Shown here: positions 23,723 to 33,220 of the stretch, piece by piece | Layout of the letters: each line of letters begins with the position of its first letter | Numbering within the stretch: position 1 is the first letter of the stretch | Origin: Simplicispira lacusdiani | GTDB taxonomy: Bacteria; Pseudomonadota; Gammaproteobacteria; Burkholderiales; Burkholderiaceae_C | NCBI RefSeq assembly: GCF_003604195.1 | Contig: NZ_QXGR01000012.1 | Span: forward strand, 1-64,000 | Length of the DNA stretch: 64,000 bases | Direction of reading: 5' to 3' | Notes under the pieces: model-generated | Told to the model about the DNA's origin: nothing | What the model saw: only the letters and a program-made list of their open reading frames with translations | Database searches by the model: none | Program-made: the position numbers and the translations under genes

Positions 23723-26298
23723 GCCGTGGCTCCGGCTTCGCTGCAGCGCTGGGCCAGGTGGGCCAGGGCTTCTTCCACCTGGTCCACCAGCACCAGGCAC
23801 AGGTCGCCCGGCTGCAGGCGCGCCAGCGCGGTGTCGATGGCGATGAATTCGCCCCGGATCTCCTCGATGTGGCGGGTGCGCGTGGCGCCGGCCAGGCCCT
23901 CGCGCAGCAGCGCCATCACCTCGCCGTCGGCGCGTCCGCGCTGGGCGGCATCCTGGTAGAGGATGACGTCGTCGAAGGCCGCGCCGAGGATGACGGTCTG
24001 GTCGCGGATGTCCTCGTCGCGCCGGTCGCCCGCGCCGCTGATGACCACGCTGCGGCGCTTGCCGGGCAGGGCGTCCACGGCCTGCACCAGGGCGCGCATG
24101 GCGTCGGGGTTGTGGCCGTAGTCGGCGATCACGGTGGCGCCGCGGTAGTCCATCACGTTGAAGCGGCCGGGGGCGTTGTCGCTGTCGTTGACGAAGCCCG
24201 ACAGGCCCCGGCGGATGGTCTGCCAGGGCAGGCCCACGCCCCAGGCGGCAGCCACGGAGGCCATGACGTTCTCCACCTGGAAGCCGATCTTGCCGTTGCG
24301 CGTGATGGGCACGTCGCGCAGGTGGATGGTCTCGCGCCAGGAGCCTTCCGAGGCGACGATGGAATCGCCATCGACATACACCGTGCGGTGGCCCTGGGCG
24401 CGGTGCGTGGCCATCACGGGGTGGTGGCGGTCGCTGGCGAAGTAGATGACCTTGCCGGGGCAGGCCGAGGCCATGGCGGCGACGATGGGATCGGTGGCGT
24501 TGAGCACGGCGTAGCCCGTGGCGGCCACGTTCTGCACGATCACGCGCTTGAGCACGGCCAGGTCTTCCACCGTGGTGATGTAGTTCAGGCCCAGGTGGTC
24601 GCCCGCGCCGATGTTGGTCACCACGGCCACCTGGCAGCGGTCGAAGCCCAGGCCCTCGCGCAGGATGCCGCCACGCGCGGTCTCGAACACGGCGGCGTCC
24701 ACCTCGGGGTGCAGCAGCACGTTGCGGGCGCTCTTGGGGCCGCTGCAGTCGCCGCTGTCGATCTGGCGGCCGTTCACGTAGACGCCATCGGTGTTGGTCA
24801 TGCCCACGCGCAGGCCCTGGGCCGAGAACAGGTGGGCGATCAGGCGCGCCGTGGTGGTCTTGCCGTTGGTGCCGGTGACGGCCACCACGGGAATGCGGCC
24901 GTCCTGGCCATGGGCGTAGAGCCGGTCCACGATGGCCTGGCCGATGGCGCGCGGCTTGCCGTAGCTGGGCGCCAAGTGCATGCGCAGGCCGGGCGCGGCG
25001 TTCACCTCGACGAAGCCGCCGCCCTGTTCTTCGAGCGGGCGCAGCACGGTCTCGGCCACCATGTCCACGCCGCAGATGTGCAGGCCCACCATCTGGGCCG
25101 CCGCCACGGCGCGCGCCGCCACGGCGGGGTGCACGTCATCGGTCACGTCGGTGGCGGTGCCGCCGGTGGAGAGGTTGGCGTTGTTGCGCAGCACCACGCG
25201 CTGGCCCTTTTCGGGCACGGAGTCGGGCGTGAGGTTCTGCAGCGCCAGGCGCGCGATGGCGATGTCGTCCAGGCGGATCTTGGTGAGCGAGGTCGCATGG
25301 CCCTCGCCACGGCGCGGGTCCTGGTTGACGATGTCCACCAGCTCGCGCACGCTGCGCTCGCCGTCGCCCAGCACCTGGGGCGGCTCGCGGCGCGCGGCGG
25401 CCACGAGCTGGTCGCCCACCACGAGCAGGCGGAAATCCTGTCCGGGCAGGAAGCGTTCGACCATCACGGTGCCGTATTCGGCGGCGTTCTTGTAGGCCTC
25501 TTCGAGCTGGGCGCGGTCGGTGATGTTGACCGTGACACCCTTGCCCTGGTTGCCGTCCTGCGGCTTCACGACCACGGGCAGGCCGACCTTCTGGGCCACG
25601 GCCCAGGCTTCTTCCACTGTTTCGACCGGCTGGCCCAGCGGCACGGGCACGCCCGCGGCGTGCAGCAGGCGCTTGGTGAGGTCCTTGTCCTGGCCGATGG
25701 ATTCGGCCACGGCGCTGGTGGAGTCGATCTCGGCGGCCTGGATGCGGCGCTGCTTGGAGCCCCAGCCGAACTGCACCAGGCTGCCCCGGGTGAGGCGCCG
25801 GTAGGGGATGCCGCGCGCCACCGCGGCCTCGACGATGGCGCCGGTGCTTGGGCCCAGGCGCTCGTCCTCGTCGAGCTCGCGCAGGTTGGCGATGGCGGCC
25901 TCGGCGTCGAAGCCGCCGTGGCCGAGGGCGGCCTGGATGAGCTGCCGGGCGTCCTCGAAGGCCTGGCGGCCCACGGCCTCCTCGCTGTATTCGACGACCA
26001 CCTGGTACACCCCGGACTCCACCGTGGCGGTGGTGCGGGCATAGGTCACCGGGCAGCCGGCCTGCGCCTGCAGGGCCAGCGCCGCCGTCTGCAGGACATG
26101 GGCGAGCGAGAGGTCGGTGTCGCTGCCTTCGGTGCGCAGCACCCCGATGGCGGGGAAGAGGGCGCGCAGCCGCGTCTCGAAGCCTTCGATCCGGGAGATG
26201 GCGCGTTCCGATTCGTCGCAGGCCACCACGGCCTCGATGGCCATGTGGCGGCTCCAGAGGTTGGGGCCACGCAGGGCCCTGATGCGGGATACATCCAT
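23719..26298 (-). CDS. cphA: Cyanophycin synthetase
   Basis: The 859-residue enzyme makes multi-L-arginyl-poly-L-aspartate, a nitrogen store, from Asp and Arg with ATP. It has the N-terminal domain (RALRGPNLWS), an ATP-grasp module at about 200-450 (VVKPQDGNQGKGV and FVEVNAAPGLRMHL) and a Mur-ligase-like module from about 470 with an intact P-loop (VTGTNGKTTTARL). Length and motif order match CphA1. It is downstream of a second synthetase gene on the same strand (59-base gap) and overlaps creA by 4 bases. Confidence 0.93.
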   Translation of the reverse strand: MDVSRIRALRGPNLWSRHMAIEAVVACDESERAISRIEGFETRLRALFPAIGVLRTEGSDTDLSLAHVLQTAALALQAQAGCPVTYARTTATVESGVYQVVVEYSEEAVGRQAFEDARQLIQAALGHGGFDAEAAIANLRELDEDERLGPSTGAIVEAAVARGIPYRRLTRGSLVQFGWGSKQRRIQAAEIDSTSAVAESIGQDKDLTKRLLHAAGVPVPLGQPVETVEEAWAVAQKVGLPVVVKPQDGNQGKGVTVNITDRAQLEEAYKNAAEYGTVMVERFLPGQDFRLLVVGDQLVAAARREPPQVLGDGERSVRELVDIVNQDPRRGEGHATSLTKIRLDDIAIARLALQNLTPDSVPEKGQRVVLRNNANLSTGGTATDVTDDVHPAVAARAVAAAQMVGLHICGVDMVAETVLRPLEEQGGGFVEVNAAPGLRMHLAPSYGKPRAIGQAIVDRLYAHGQDGRIPVVAVTGTNGKTTTARLIAHLFSAQGLRVGMTNTDGVYVNGRQIDSGDCSGPKSARNVLLHPEVDAAVFETARGGILREGLGFDRCQVAVVTNIGAGDHLGLNYITTVEDLAVLKRVIVQNVAATGYAVLNATDPIVAAMASACPGKVIYFASDRHHPVMATHRAQGHRTVYVDGDSIVASEGSWRETIHLRDVPITRNGKIGFQVENVMASVAAAWGVGLPWQTIRRGLSGFVNDSDNAPGRFNVMDYRGATVIADYGHNPDAMRALVQAVDALPGKRRSVVISGAGDRRDEDIRDQTVILGAAFDDVILYQDAAQRGRADGEVMALLREGLAGATRTRHIEEIRGEFIAIDTALARLQPGDLCLVLVDQVEEALAHLAQRCSEAGATA

Positions 26299-26357
26299 GG
26301 GGTCGGTCTTTCAGTGTTCTGTCGCGGGGCGATGGTTGGGTTCAGGCCGGCCGGCGC

Positions 26358-28565
26358 TCAGGCGCGGGCCGTGTCCACGCTGGGCTGTTCGGGTTCGAAG
26401 GTCTTGATGCCCGCGCCGATGAGGTCGGGCGAGATGTCCAGGGCCCAGGCGGTGGCGATGGCCGCGAGCAGCGCGTCGGTGTCGGGCACCACGGCGCCAC
26501 GGCCGAAGGTCAGGTCGGACAGCGGTCCCAGCACATGCTCGGTGTGGCCCGTGGCCAGCACCACGCGGCCGTTCTTGACGAACACGGCGCGGCCGTATTC
26601 ATCGTCGGCGCGGTGCTCCACGATGGCGGGAAGCAGGGGATCTTGCGCATACAGCACCACGCTGCCGTCGCACAGAGGCGCCAGCGCGGCCACCTGCGGC
26701 TCGGCGGCGTTGAGCACGGCGGCGCCCTTGTCGAGCACCACGTCCACCTGGGTGCGCAGCACCTTGGTCATCTGTTCCTGCTCATGCACGTCGAAATCGG
26801 CCAGGCCGGCCACACCGTCCATGTCGGTCACCACGCCGACCTGGCAGCGGTTGTAGGCCAGGCCGTCGCGCAGGATGGTGCGCGCGTCGTTCTCGATCAC
26901 GGCGGCCTGCACCATCTGGTTCATCAGCAGGCGGTGCGCGGCTTCCCAGTGGGCGCTGTCGGCGGCGTCGACGCGGCGGCGGTCGAGGAACAGGCCCTCG
27001 CGGCAGGCCAGGCCGGTGTGCCGCCCGCTCAGGTGCAGCAGCCAGGCCACCAGGCGGGCGATGGTCGTGGTATTGCGCGTGCCCGCCACGCCCACCACCG
27101 GAATGCGGCCGGCGTCCTCGCCGTGGTCTTCCGAGGGGAACAAATGCTCGACGATCGCCTGGCCCACGGGGCGTGGCGCGCCCACGGCGGGCTTGAGGTG
27201 CATCAGCAGGCCGGGGCCGGCGTTCACTTCGACGATGGCGCCGCCCTGCGCGTGCAGCGGCTTGGCAATGTCCTGCGCCACCATGTCGATGCCGGCGATG
27301 TCCAGGCCCACCACCTTGGCGGCGAGCTGGGCGATGTAGGCCACCTCGGGGTGCACGTCGTCCGTGCAGTCCACGGCCACGTTGCCATTGCGCTGCACCA
27401 CCACCTGGCGTCCCGCTGCGGGCACGGAGTCGGCATCCAGGTCCTGGCGCTTGAGTTCGAGCTGCACCTTTGAGTCGGTTGCCAGGTCGATGATCTCCAG
27501 CGGGTATTCCTCTTCGTAGCCACGGCGCGGGTCGGAGTTGAGCTGGCTGTCGATCAGTTCCTTGACGGTGGAGCGGCCGTTGCCGGTGATGCTGACCACC
27601 TCGCCACGCGCGGCGGCCACGACCTTGCCGCCCACCACCAGCAGGCGGTGCTCGTCGCCGGGAATGAAGCGCTCGACCATCACGTCGCTGCCCTCGGGGT
27701 AGGCCACGTGGTAGGCCGCCTCGATGTCTTCCTTCTTGCGCAGGTCCAGCGTCACGCCACGGCCGTGGTTGCCGTCGGACGGCTTGACGACCACGGGCAG
27801 GCCGATGTCCTGCGCGGCCTCCCAGGCTTCCTCGGGGCTGTGGACCACCTGGCCCTCGGGAATGGGCACGCCGCAGGACTTGAGCAGGCTCTTGGTCAGG
27901 TCCTTGTCGGAGGCGATGCCCTCGGCGATGGCGCTGGTGAATTCGCTCTCGGCCGTCCAGATGCGGCGCTGGCTGGCGCCGTAGCCCAGTTGAACGAGGT
28001 TGCCGTCGTTCAGGCGGATGTGGGGGATGCCGCGGTCGGTGGCCGCGGTCACGATGCAGGCCGTGCTGGGGCCGAGGTACTGGTCGTCCACCTCGGTGCG
28101 CACCTTGGCCACGGCGGCCTGCACGTCGAAGGGCTCGTCGTTGAGGGCCGCCATGATCAGGCGGTGGCCTTGCTCCAGCGCCATGCGCGCCACCTGCTCG
28201 TCGCGGGCGCGGAACACCATGCGGTAGACGCCGCGCACCGAGGTGCTGCGCGTCTGGCCGAAGCCCGTGGGCATGCCGGCGAGGTTCAGCAGCTCGATGA
28301 CGATGTGCTCCAGCACGTGGCCGCACCAGGTTCCCTCCTGCAGGCGCTGCAGGAAGCCGCCGCGCTCGCCCACGCCGCAGTGGTGCTCGATCAGCGCCGG
28401 CAGCCAGGCCGTCAGGCGTTCATTGAATCCGGGGATCTGGTGGGAGGGGTGGTCTTCGAGGGCCCCGAGGTCCAGCCACACTTCGAGCGCGGGGCGGTAG
28501 GTCCAGATATTGGGGCCGCGCAGGTAATTGATGCGCAGCAGTTGGATGTCGTTGAATTTCGCCAT
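26358..28565 (-). CDS. Second cyanophycin synthetase (CphA'-type) with degenerate Mur-ligase P-loop
   Basis: The 735-residue paralogue of the next gene has the N-terminal domain (NYLRGPNIWTYRPALEVW) and an ATP-grasp module (VVKPSDGNHGRGV, MVERFIPGDEHRLL, IVEVNAGPGLLMHL). Its C-terminal Mur-like part is shorter. Its P-loop reads VAGTRNTTTIARL where cphA has VTGTNGKTTTARL, so the ATP-binding lysine is missing. Shortened second synthetases with an inactive Mur-like site are known; cyanobacterial CphA2 polymerises beta-Asp-Arg dipeptides, and betaproteobacteria have a CphA'. It is first in the operon cphA'-cphA-creA and divergent from an ABC exporter gene. Confidence 0.9.
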   Translation of the reverse strand: MAKFNDIQLLRINYLRGPNIWTYRPALEVWLDLGALEDHPSHQIPGFNERLTAWLPALIEHHCGVGERGGFLQRLQEGTWCGHVLEHIVIELLNLAGMPTGFGQTRSTSVRGVYRMVFRARDEQVARMALEQGHRLIMAALNDEPFDVQAAVAKVRTEVDDQYLGPSTACIVTAATDRGIPHIRLNDGNLVQLGYGASQRRIWTAESEFTSAIAEGIASDKDLTKSLLKSCGVPIPEGQVVHSPEEAWEAAQDIGLPVVVKPSDGNHGRGVTLDLRKKEDIEAAYHVAYPEGSDVMVERFIPGDEHRLLVVGGKVVAAARGEVVSITGNGRSTVKELIDSQLNSDPRRGYEEEYPLEIIDLATDSKVQLELKRQDLDADSVPAAGRQVVVQRNGNVAVDCTDDVHPEVAYIAQLAAKVVGLDIAGIDMVAQDIAKPLHAQGGAIVEVNAGPGLLMHLKPAVGAPRPVGQAIVEHLFPSEDHGEDAGRIPVVGVAGTRNTTTIARLVAWLLHLSGRHTGLACREGLFLDRRRVDAADSAHWEAAHRLLMNQMVQAAVIENDARTILRDGLAYNRCQVGVVTDMDGVAGLADFDVHEQEQMTKVLRTQVDVVLDKGAAVLNAAEPQVAALAPLCDGSVVLYAQDPLLPAIVEHRADDEYGRAVFVKNGRVVLATGHTEHVLGPLSDLTFGRGAVVPDTDALLAAIATAWALDISPDLIGAGIKTFEPEQPSVDTARA

Positions 28566-28796
28566 GGGTTGCAGCGGGTAGGAAGGTTCCGGCCTGGAGA
28601 TGGGGCTTTGCGGGAGAGCGAGACGGAAATAGCCCGATTGTGCGCCAGTCCGGGGTCAGCGCGGACTGTCAGCGCAAGGGAGGGTGTGCGCGTTATGGGG
28701 GGAGAACATTGCACCCGGCAAGCCCGTATCGGGGAGAATTCCAGCTTCCGCGGGAACAGGCACTGCGGGCTGCCAGGGGCGGAAACACCAACCAAA
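28566..28796. promoter_or_regulatory. Divergent promoter region of the cyanophycin locus
   Basis: These 231 bases lie between the cphA' operon and the ABC-transporter operon and must carry both promoters. No clear operator or sigma-54 site (GG-N10-GC context) could be picked out by eye. Confidence 0.4.
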
Positions 28797-31109
28797 ATGC
28801 AAAATCACCATCCTGTGGACGCCTTCGGTGTCTTGAATAGCCCTTTCGGGGCCGAGTTGCGAGCCCGGCTCGCTTCCCACGAGAACGTGCGGGCCGCGCT
28901 GGAGGTTGACCTGAGCGCCGAACTGCGTTTTGGTGAGGGGCTGCTGGCCCTGACCCCGCAGCGCCTGCTGGTGCGTGAGCCCGGCAGCGATGGCTGGAAG
29001 GAGTGGATGCTCATGCCCGGCCTGGGGCTGCGCCTGCAAGACCACGGCGGCGTGGGCACGCTGGAGCTGCACGACGGCCAGCAGCGCCTGGCTTTCTGGC
29101 GTTTCACGCTCGGCAACCATGCCCAGGCACTGAGCCTGGTGCAGCGTTTCGAACACCAGATCGAGCGTTTGTCCAGCCTCACGCCGCTGGCCGACGATGC
29201 CGACGAAGCCCGCTGCCCCGTTTGCCATACGCCCCTGCCGCCCGACACCGAGGAGTGCCCGGCCTGCGCCCGCGCCCAGCCGCCGCAGACCTCCACCTGG
29301 GTGCTGCTGCGCCTGTGGCGCTTCGCGCGTCCCTACCGCGCGCAGCTCGCGGCGGGGTTCGGCCTGACCCTGGCCTCCACGGCGGCCACGCTGGTCCCTC
29401 CCTACCTGACCATCCCGCTGATGGACGACATCCTGATCCCGTTCCAGAACGGCCAGAAGATCGACCCGGGCCTGGTGATGTTCTACCTCGGCGGCCTGCT
29501 GCTGTCGGCGCTGCTGGCCTGGGGGCTTTCCTGGGCGCGCACCTACATCCTGGCGCTCGTGTCCGAGCGCATCGGCGCCGATCTGCGCACCACCACCTAC
29601 GAGCATCTGCTGCGCCTGTCGCTCGACTATTTCGGCGGCAAGCGCACGGGCGATCTCATGGCGCGCATCGGCTCGGAGACCGACCGCATCAACGTCTTCC
29701 TGTCGCTGCACGCGCTGGATTTCCTCACCGATGTGCTGATGATCGTCATGACGGCGGCCATCCTGTTCTCCATCAACCCGTGGCTGGCGCTGGTCACGCT
29801 GGTGCCGCTGCCCTTCATCGGCTGGATGATCCACACCGTGCGCGACCGCCTGCGCACCGGCTTCGAGAAGATCGACCGCGTATGGAGCGAGGTGACCAAC
29901 GTGCTTGCCGACACCATTCCAGGCATCCGCGTGGTCAAGGCTTTTGCCCAGGAAAAGCGCGAGGCCCAGCGCTTCCGCGACGCCAACCAGCACAACCTGG
30001 AGGTGAACGACCGCCTGAACAAGACCTGGAGCCTGTTCACGCCCACGGTGTCGCTGCTCACCGAGATCGGCCTGCTGGTGGTCTGGGCCTTCGGCATCTG
30101 GCTGGTCTCCAAGAGCCAGATCACGGTCGGGGTGCTCACGGCGTTCATCGCCTACATCGGGCGCTTCTACGGTCGGCTCGACTCCATGAGCCGCATCGTC
30201 TCGGTCACGCAGAAGGCGGCGGCCGGCGCCAAGCGCATCTTCGACATCCTCGACCACGTCAGCAACGTGCCCGACCCGGCCCAGCCGGTGCACGTGGACA
30301 AGGTGCGGGGCGCCATCGCCATGCGCAACGTCGGCTTCCGCTACGGCAGCCGGGCCGTCATCAAGGACATGGACCTGGACATCCGCCCTGGCGAGATGAT
30401 CGGCCTGGTGGGCCACAGCGGCTCGGGCAAGAGCACGCTGGTGAACCTGATCTGCCGCTTCTACGACGTGAGCGAGGGGTCGATCCAGATCGACGGCATC
30501 GACATCCGGCGCTTCTCGGTGGCCGACTACCGCCGCCACATCGGCCTGGTGCTGCAGGAACCCTTCCTGTTCTTCGGCACCATCGCCGAAAACATCGCCT
30601 ACGGCAAGCCCGATGCCACGCGCGAGGAGATCGTGGCCGCCGCGCGCGCCGCGCACGCGCATGAATTCATCCTGCGCCTGCCGCATGGCTACGACTCGCT
30701 GGTGGGCGAGCGTGGCCAGGGCCTGTCGGGCGGCGAGCGCCAGCGCATCAGCATCGCCCGGGCGCTGCTGATCGACCCGCGCATCCTGATCCTCGACGAG
30801 GCCACCTCGGCCGTGGACACCGAGACCGAGAAGGAAATCCAGAAGGCGCTGGACAACCTGGTGCAAGGCCGCACCACCATCGCCATCGCCCACCGCCTGT
30901 CCACGCTGCGCAAGGCCGACCGCCTCGTGGTCATGGACCGTGGCGAGGTGGTCGAAGTGGGCCCGCACGACGAGCTCATGGAACAGCAGGGCGCTTACTG
31001 GCGGCTCTACGAAGCCCAGGCCCGCCGCGCCGAGGAGGACGCGCAGGCCGCCGGCGTCATCATCGACAGCGGCCTGCTGCACCCGGCGCACCCTGCCGGC
31101 AACTCCTGA
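28797..31109 (+). CDS. Cyanophycin-associated ABC exporter with N-terminal zinc-ribbon-like segment
   Basis: The 770-residue protein starts with about 125 residues of a beta-rich soluble domain ([15 protein letters not shown]). A zinc-ribbon-like CPVC...CPAC pair follows (about 140-160), then a six-helix exporter membrane domain (about 180-480) and an ATPase domain. The ATPase shows Walker [10 protein letters not shown], signature [10 protein letters not shown], Walker [11 protein letters not shown] and an H-loop in AIAHRLST. It is a full half-transporter that would dimerise. The family is recognised as a companion of cyanophycin genes; its substrate is unknown. A DUF1854 gene follows after 14 bases. 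Confidence 0.87.
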   Translation: MQNHHPVDAFGVLNSPFGAELRARLASHENVRAALEVDLSAELRFGEGLLALTPQRLLVREPGSDGWKEWMLMPGLGLRLQDHGGVGTLELHDGQQRLAFWRFTLGNHAQALSLVQRFEHQIERLSSLTPLADDADEARCPVCHTPLPPDTEECPACARAQPPQTSTWVLLRLWRFARPYRAQLAAGFGLTLASTAATLVPPYLTIPLMDDILIPFQNGQKIDPGLVMFYLGGLLLSALLAWGLSWARTYILALVSERIGADLRTTTYEHLLRLSLDYFGGKRTGDLMARIGSETDRINVFLSLHALDFLTDVLMIVMTAAILFSINPWLALVTLVPLPFIGWMIHTVRDRLRTGFEKIDRVWSEVTNVLADTIPGIRVVKAFAQEKREAQRFRDANQHNLEVNDRLNKTWSLFTPTVSLLTEIGLLVVWAFGIWLVSKSQITVGVLTAFIAYIGRFYGRLDSMSRIVSVTQKAAAGAKRIFDILDHVSNVPDPAQPVHVDKVRGAIAMRNVGFRYGSRAVIKDMDLDIRPGEMIGLVGHSGSGKSTLVNLICRFYDVSEGSIQIDGIDIRRFSVADYRRHIGLVLQEPFLFFGTIAENIAYGKPDATREEIVAAARAAHAHEFILRLPHGYDSLVGERGQGLSGGERQRISIARALLIDPRILILDEATSAVDTETEKEIQKALDNLVQGRTTIAIAHRLSTLRKADRLVVMDRGEVVEVGPHDELMEQQGAYWRLYEAQARRAEEDAQAAGVIIDSGLLHPAHPAGNS

Positions 31110-31123
31110 CCAGGATCTTCCCC

Positions 31124-31609
31124 ATGCCGTCCTCCGCTTCCCTTTCCGCCCTGCAACTGCACCGCGACGCCCACGGCCGGCTGGTGCTGCAGCTTCCCGG
31201 TGGCCCCGCGCACGCCGGCGTGCTGCCGGTGCGCGCCTTTCCCATCGCCGCGCCCGAGGACGGCCTCTCGTTCATGGGCGCCGACGGCCACGAGCTGCTC
31301 TGGATCGAGCGCATGGCCGACCTGCCCGAGCCGGTGCGCCGCCTGGTGAAGGAAGAGCTGGCCGTGCGGGAGTTTGTGCCCACTATCACGAAAATCCTTG
31401 AGGTATCAAGCTTTTCAACCCCCTGCACCTGGATGGTTGAGACCGATCGGGGCCCCACGCGCTTCGTGCTGAAGGCCGAGGAGGACATCCGGCGCCTGCA
31501 GGGCCGCACCTCGCTGCTGATCGCCAGCGGCGAGGGCGTGCAGTACGCCATCCCTGACAGCACGGCCCTGGACAAGGCCTCGCGGCGCATCCTCGAACGC
31601 TTCCTGTGA
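31124..31609 (+). CDS. DUF1854 protein, cyanophycin-associated
   Basis: The 161-residue protein fits DUF1854: [19 protein letters not shown] in the first third, then [21 protein letters not shown] and [10 protein letters not shown]. No signal peptide or membrane helix is present, so it is probably cytoplasmic and works with the ABC exporter directly upstream (14-base gap). Its link to cyanophycin metabolism is by recurrent gene neighbourhood; no activity is known. Confidence 0.87.
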   Translation: MPSSASLSALQLHRDAHGRLVLQLPGGPAHAGVLPVRAFPIAAPEDGLSFMGADGHELLWIERMADLPEPVRRLVKEELAVREFVPTITKILEVSSFSTPCTWMVETDRGPTRFVLKAEEDIRRLQGRTSLLIASGEGVQYAIPDSTALDKASRRILERFL

Positions 31610-31651
31610 GCCCGGGCAGGGCTTGGAAGTAGGTGAAAACACTTAATTCGG

Positions 31652-31786
31652 GGTGATCGGTCAAAAAAGGCTTAATTTCCCCTTTTTTTTGCCGAAATGA
31701 TTGTTCGAGAAGGGGCTAAAGCCTTCTCGAATTCAATCCACCAACCGGGCCACTGCCATGCAATTGCCACCTGTAGACCGATCACC
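31652..31786. promoter_or_regulatory. Nested inverted repeats before and into the 143-residue gene
   Basis: Three symmetric signals are stacked here. An 11-bp perfect inverted pair (GGTGATCGGTC at 31652-31662, GACCGATCACC at 31776-31786) flanks the gene start. Inside it, AAAAAAGG/CCTTTTTT (31663-31688) is a terminator-like stem with a T-run. TTCGAGAAGG/CCTTCTCGAA (31704-31731) is a perfect 10-bp stem with an 8-base loop. The A/T stem may terminate the DUF1854 transcript. The others could regulate the downstream gene. Confidence 0.5.
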
Positions 31787-32189
31787 GATCTGGCGTCCCC
31801 AGGGCGCTGATTTGTACTCCACCGGGGCTTCTGGTGCGGTGCCCGTGCGCCCCATCAACCCCGCCAACGCCGTCGAGTCCATGGACCGGCTGGGCGAGGG
31901 TGCCATCGTGAAGGCGCCGGACAAGCCCTCGGACCCCGACGCGCCAAACCGCGACTGGACCGAGGTCAAGAAGAAGGAAACGGTCGAGGAGCCGCCCGAG
32001 CCGCCCAAGGAGCCGATCTACAAGCAGTTGCTGGAATTCCTGCAGTCCATGTGGCGCGCCAGCGGCAGCGCCATCGAGTTGGCGCAGGACATCAACAAGA
32101 CCACGCTGCAGGAGCGCCTCGCCCAGCAGGCCAAGAACGAGCCCATCACCTACGCCGACCCCAAGGTCAAGCGCACCGGCGGGCTCTGA
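31758..32189 (+). CDS. Hypothetical protein, 143 residues
   Basis: No family is recognised. The protein is hydrophilic, with an N-terminus rich in Pro/Ser/Gly (MQLPPVDRSPIWRPQGADLY), an acidic/Pro central part (KKKETVEEPPEPPKEPIYKQ) and a predicted helix (LLEFLQSMWRASGSAIELAQ). There is no signal peptide. ATG 31758 was chosen; an earlier in-frame ATG at 31701 would put the coding region across a strong hairpin. A terminator formed by a hairpin repeat follows 35 bases after the stop. The gene sits between the cyanophycin exporter operon and an unrelated nucleotidase. Confidence 0.6.
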   Translation: MQLPPVDRSPIWRPQGADLYSTGASGAVPVRPINPANAVESMDRLGEGAIVKAPDKPSDPDAPNRDWTEVKKKETVEEPPEPPKEPIYKQLLEFLQSMWRASGSAIELAQDINKTTLQERLAQQAKNEPITYADPKVKRTGGL

Positions 32190-32209
32190 CCGGGCCACTG
32201 CACGCTCTT

Positions 32210-32250
32210 TTATTGATAGCTTGAAGCGCCCGTTCTGCGGGCGCTTTTTG
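32210..32250 (+). repeat. ATAGCT/GCGC hairpin repeat, copy 3 (short form)
   Basis: The copy keeps ATTGATAGCTTGAAGCGCC and closes with a perfect GCGC stem, then TTTTT instead of the usual GAGCC segment. Here it clearly doubles as a transcription terminator. Confidence 0.7.
32224..32249 (+). terminator. Rho-independent terminator built from repeat copy 3
   Basis: A 9-bp perfect stem AAGCGCCCG/CGGGCGCTT with a 5-base loop runs straight into a T5 tract. It ends the transcript of the 143-residue gene. Confidence 0.85.
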
Positions 32251-32286
32251 CATTCTGGACCCAAAAGTGCAGTGAGCCACGCCGCT

Positions 32287-33216
32287 TCAGTGCGCGGCAC
32301 CCGGCGGCGGCGGATTCGCGATGCCGCTGCTCACGTGGCCGGCGGGCACATGCAGGGCGGCCGAGGTGACATGGCCGGTTTGGTCGTCGAAGAAGAAATC
32401 GGGCTCGAATTCGCGCAGGAACTCGCCTTTTTGCAGGCCGCCAAGGAACATGGCCTCGTCGACCGCGATGTTCCAGCCCATCAGCGTGCGGATGGCGCGC
32501 TCGTGCGCCGGCGCGCTGCGCGCCGTGACCAGGGCGGTGCGGATGCGCATACCCGTGCCGCCGTCCTCGCCGGCCGACTGCAGGCGGTGCAGGGCCGCCA
32601 GCAGCGGCTTGAACGGCCCGTCGGGCAGGGGCTGGGCGGCCTTGTCGGACTCGTGCCGCTGGAACGCGGCCAGGCCCTCGGCCTGGTAGACCCGCTCGGC
32701 CTCGTCGGAGAACAGCACGGCGTCGCCGTCGAAGGCGATGCGCACCTCGTGCGGGTTCGAGCCGCCGGCCTGCACCGATTCCGTCAGCACGCGCGCGGCC
32801 GGGTAGCCCAGGTGCAGTGCCTCGCGCACGTCGGCTTCGTTGGCCGAGAGGAACAGGTGCGCGCCCAGCGGCCGCAGGTAGCGGAACGGGTCGCGCCCCT
32901 GCGTGAACACGCCGCGCTGCACCATGGGCAGGCCGTGCGCCTTGCACGAGCGGAACACGCGCATGCCGCTCACCGGGTCGTTGCGCGAGAGCAGCACCAC
33001 CTCCACCCGCTGGTGCTCGGGGGTGTTGAACGCGAGCAGCTTGCGCACCAGAGAGAACGCCACGCCGGGCGCGGCAGGAACCTCCAGCCGCTGGCGCTGC
33101 AGCTCCACGTAGGCGCGGTCGTTGTCCTTCTCGAAGACGCGGTTCTCTTCCTCGAAGTCGAACAGGGCGCGCGACGAGATCGCCACCACCAGCTTGTCGT
33201 CCAATGTCACGGCCAT
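32287..33216 (-). CDS. 5'-nucleotidase (cytosolic NT5-like family)
   Basis: The 309-residue protein matches the bacterial 5'-nucleotidase family related to cytosolic NT5C1: LVVAISSRALFDFEEEN at the start, VEVVLLSRNDPVSGMRVF, RIAFDGDAVLFSDEAE (DGD metal/nucleophile-type motif) and MGWNIAVDEAMFLGG. It would dephosphorylate nucleoside monophosphates in the cytoplasm. It starts 4 bases after the gspF stop, so the two are cotranscribed although functionally unrelated. Confidence 0.85.
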   Translation of the reverse strand: MAVTLDDKLVVAISSRALFDFEEENRVFEKDNDRAYVELQRQRLEVPAAPGVAFSLVRKLLAFNTPEHQRVEVVLLSRNDPVSGMRVFRSCKAHGLPMVQRGVFTQGRDPFRYLRPLGAHLFLSANEADVREALHLGYPAARVLTESVQAGGSNPHEVRIAFDGDAVLFSDEAERVYQAEGLAAFQRHESDKAAQPLPDGPFKPLLAALHRLQSAGEDGGTGMRIRTALVTARSAPAHERAIRTLMGWNIAVDEAMFLGGLQKGEFLREFEPDFFFDDQTGHVTSAALHVPAGHVSSGIANPPPPGAAH

Positions 33217-33220
33217 GGTG

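Noticed and set aside
23758..26856. Long plus-strand frame opposite the cyanophycin synthetase genes
   Set aside because: It is His/Gly/Ala-rich without motifs, while cphA on the other strand shows all catalytic motifs.
31394..31425. Another copy of the ATAGCT/GCGC repeat inside the DUF1854 gene (ATCAAGCTTTTCAA)
   Set aside because: The bases fit the conserved [10 protein letters not shown] coding segment of DUF1854 and lack the GCGC hairpin.
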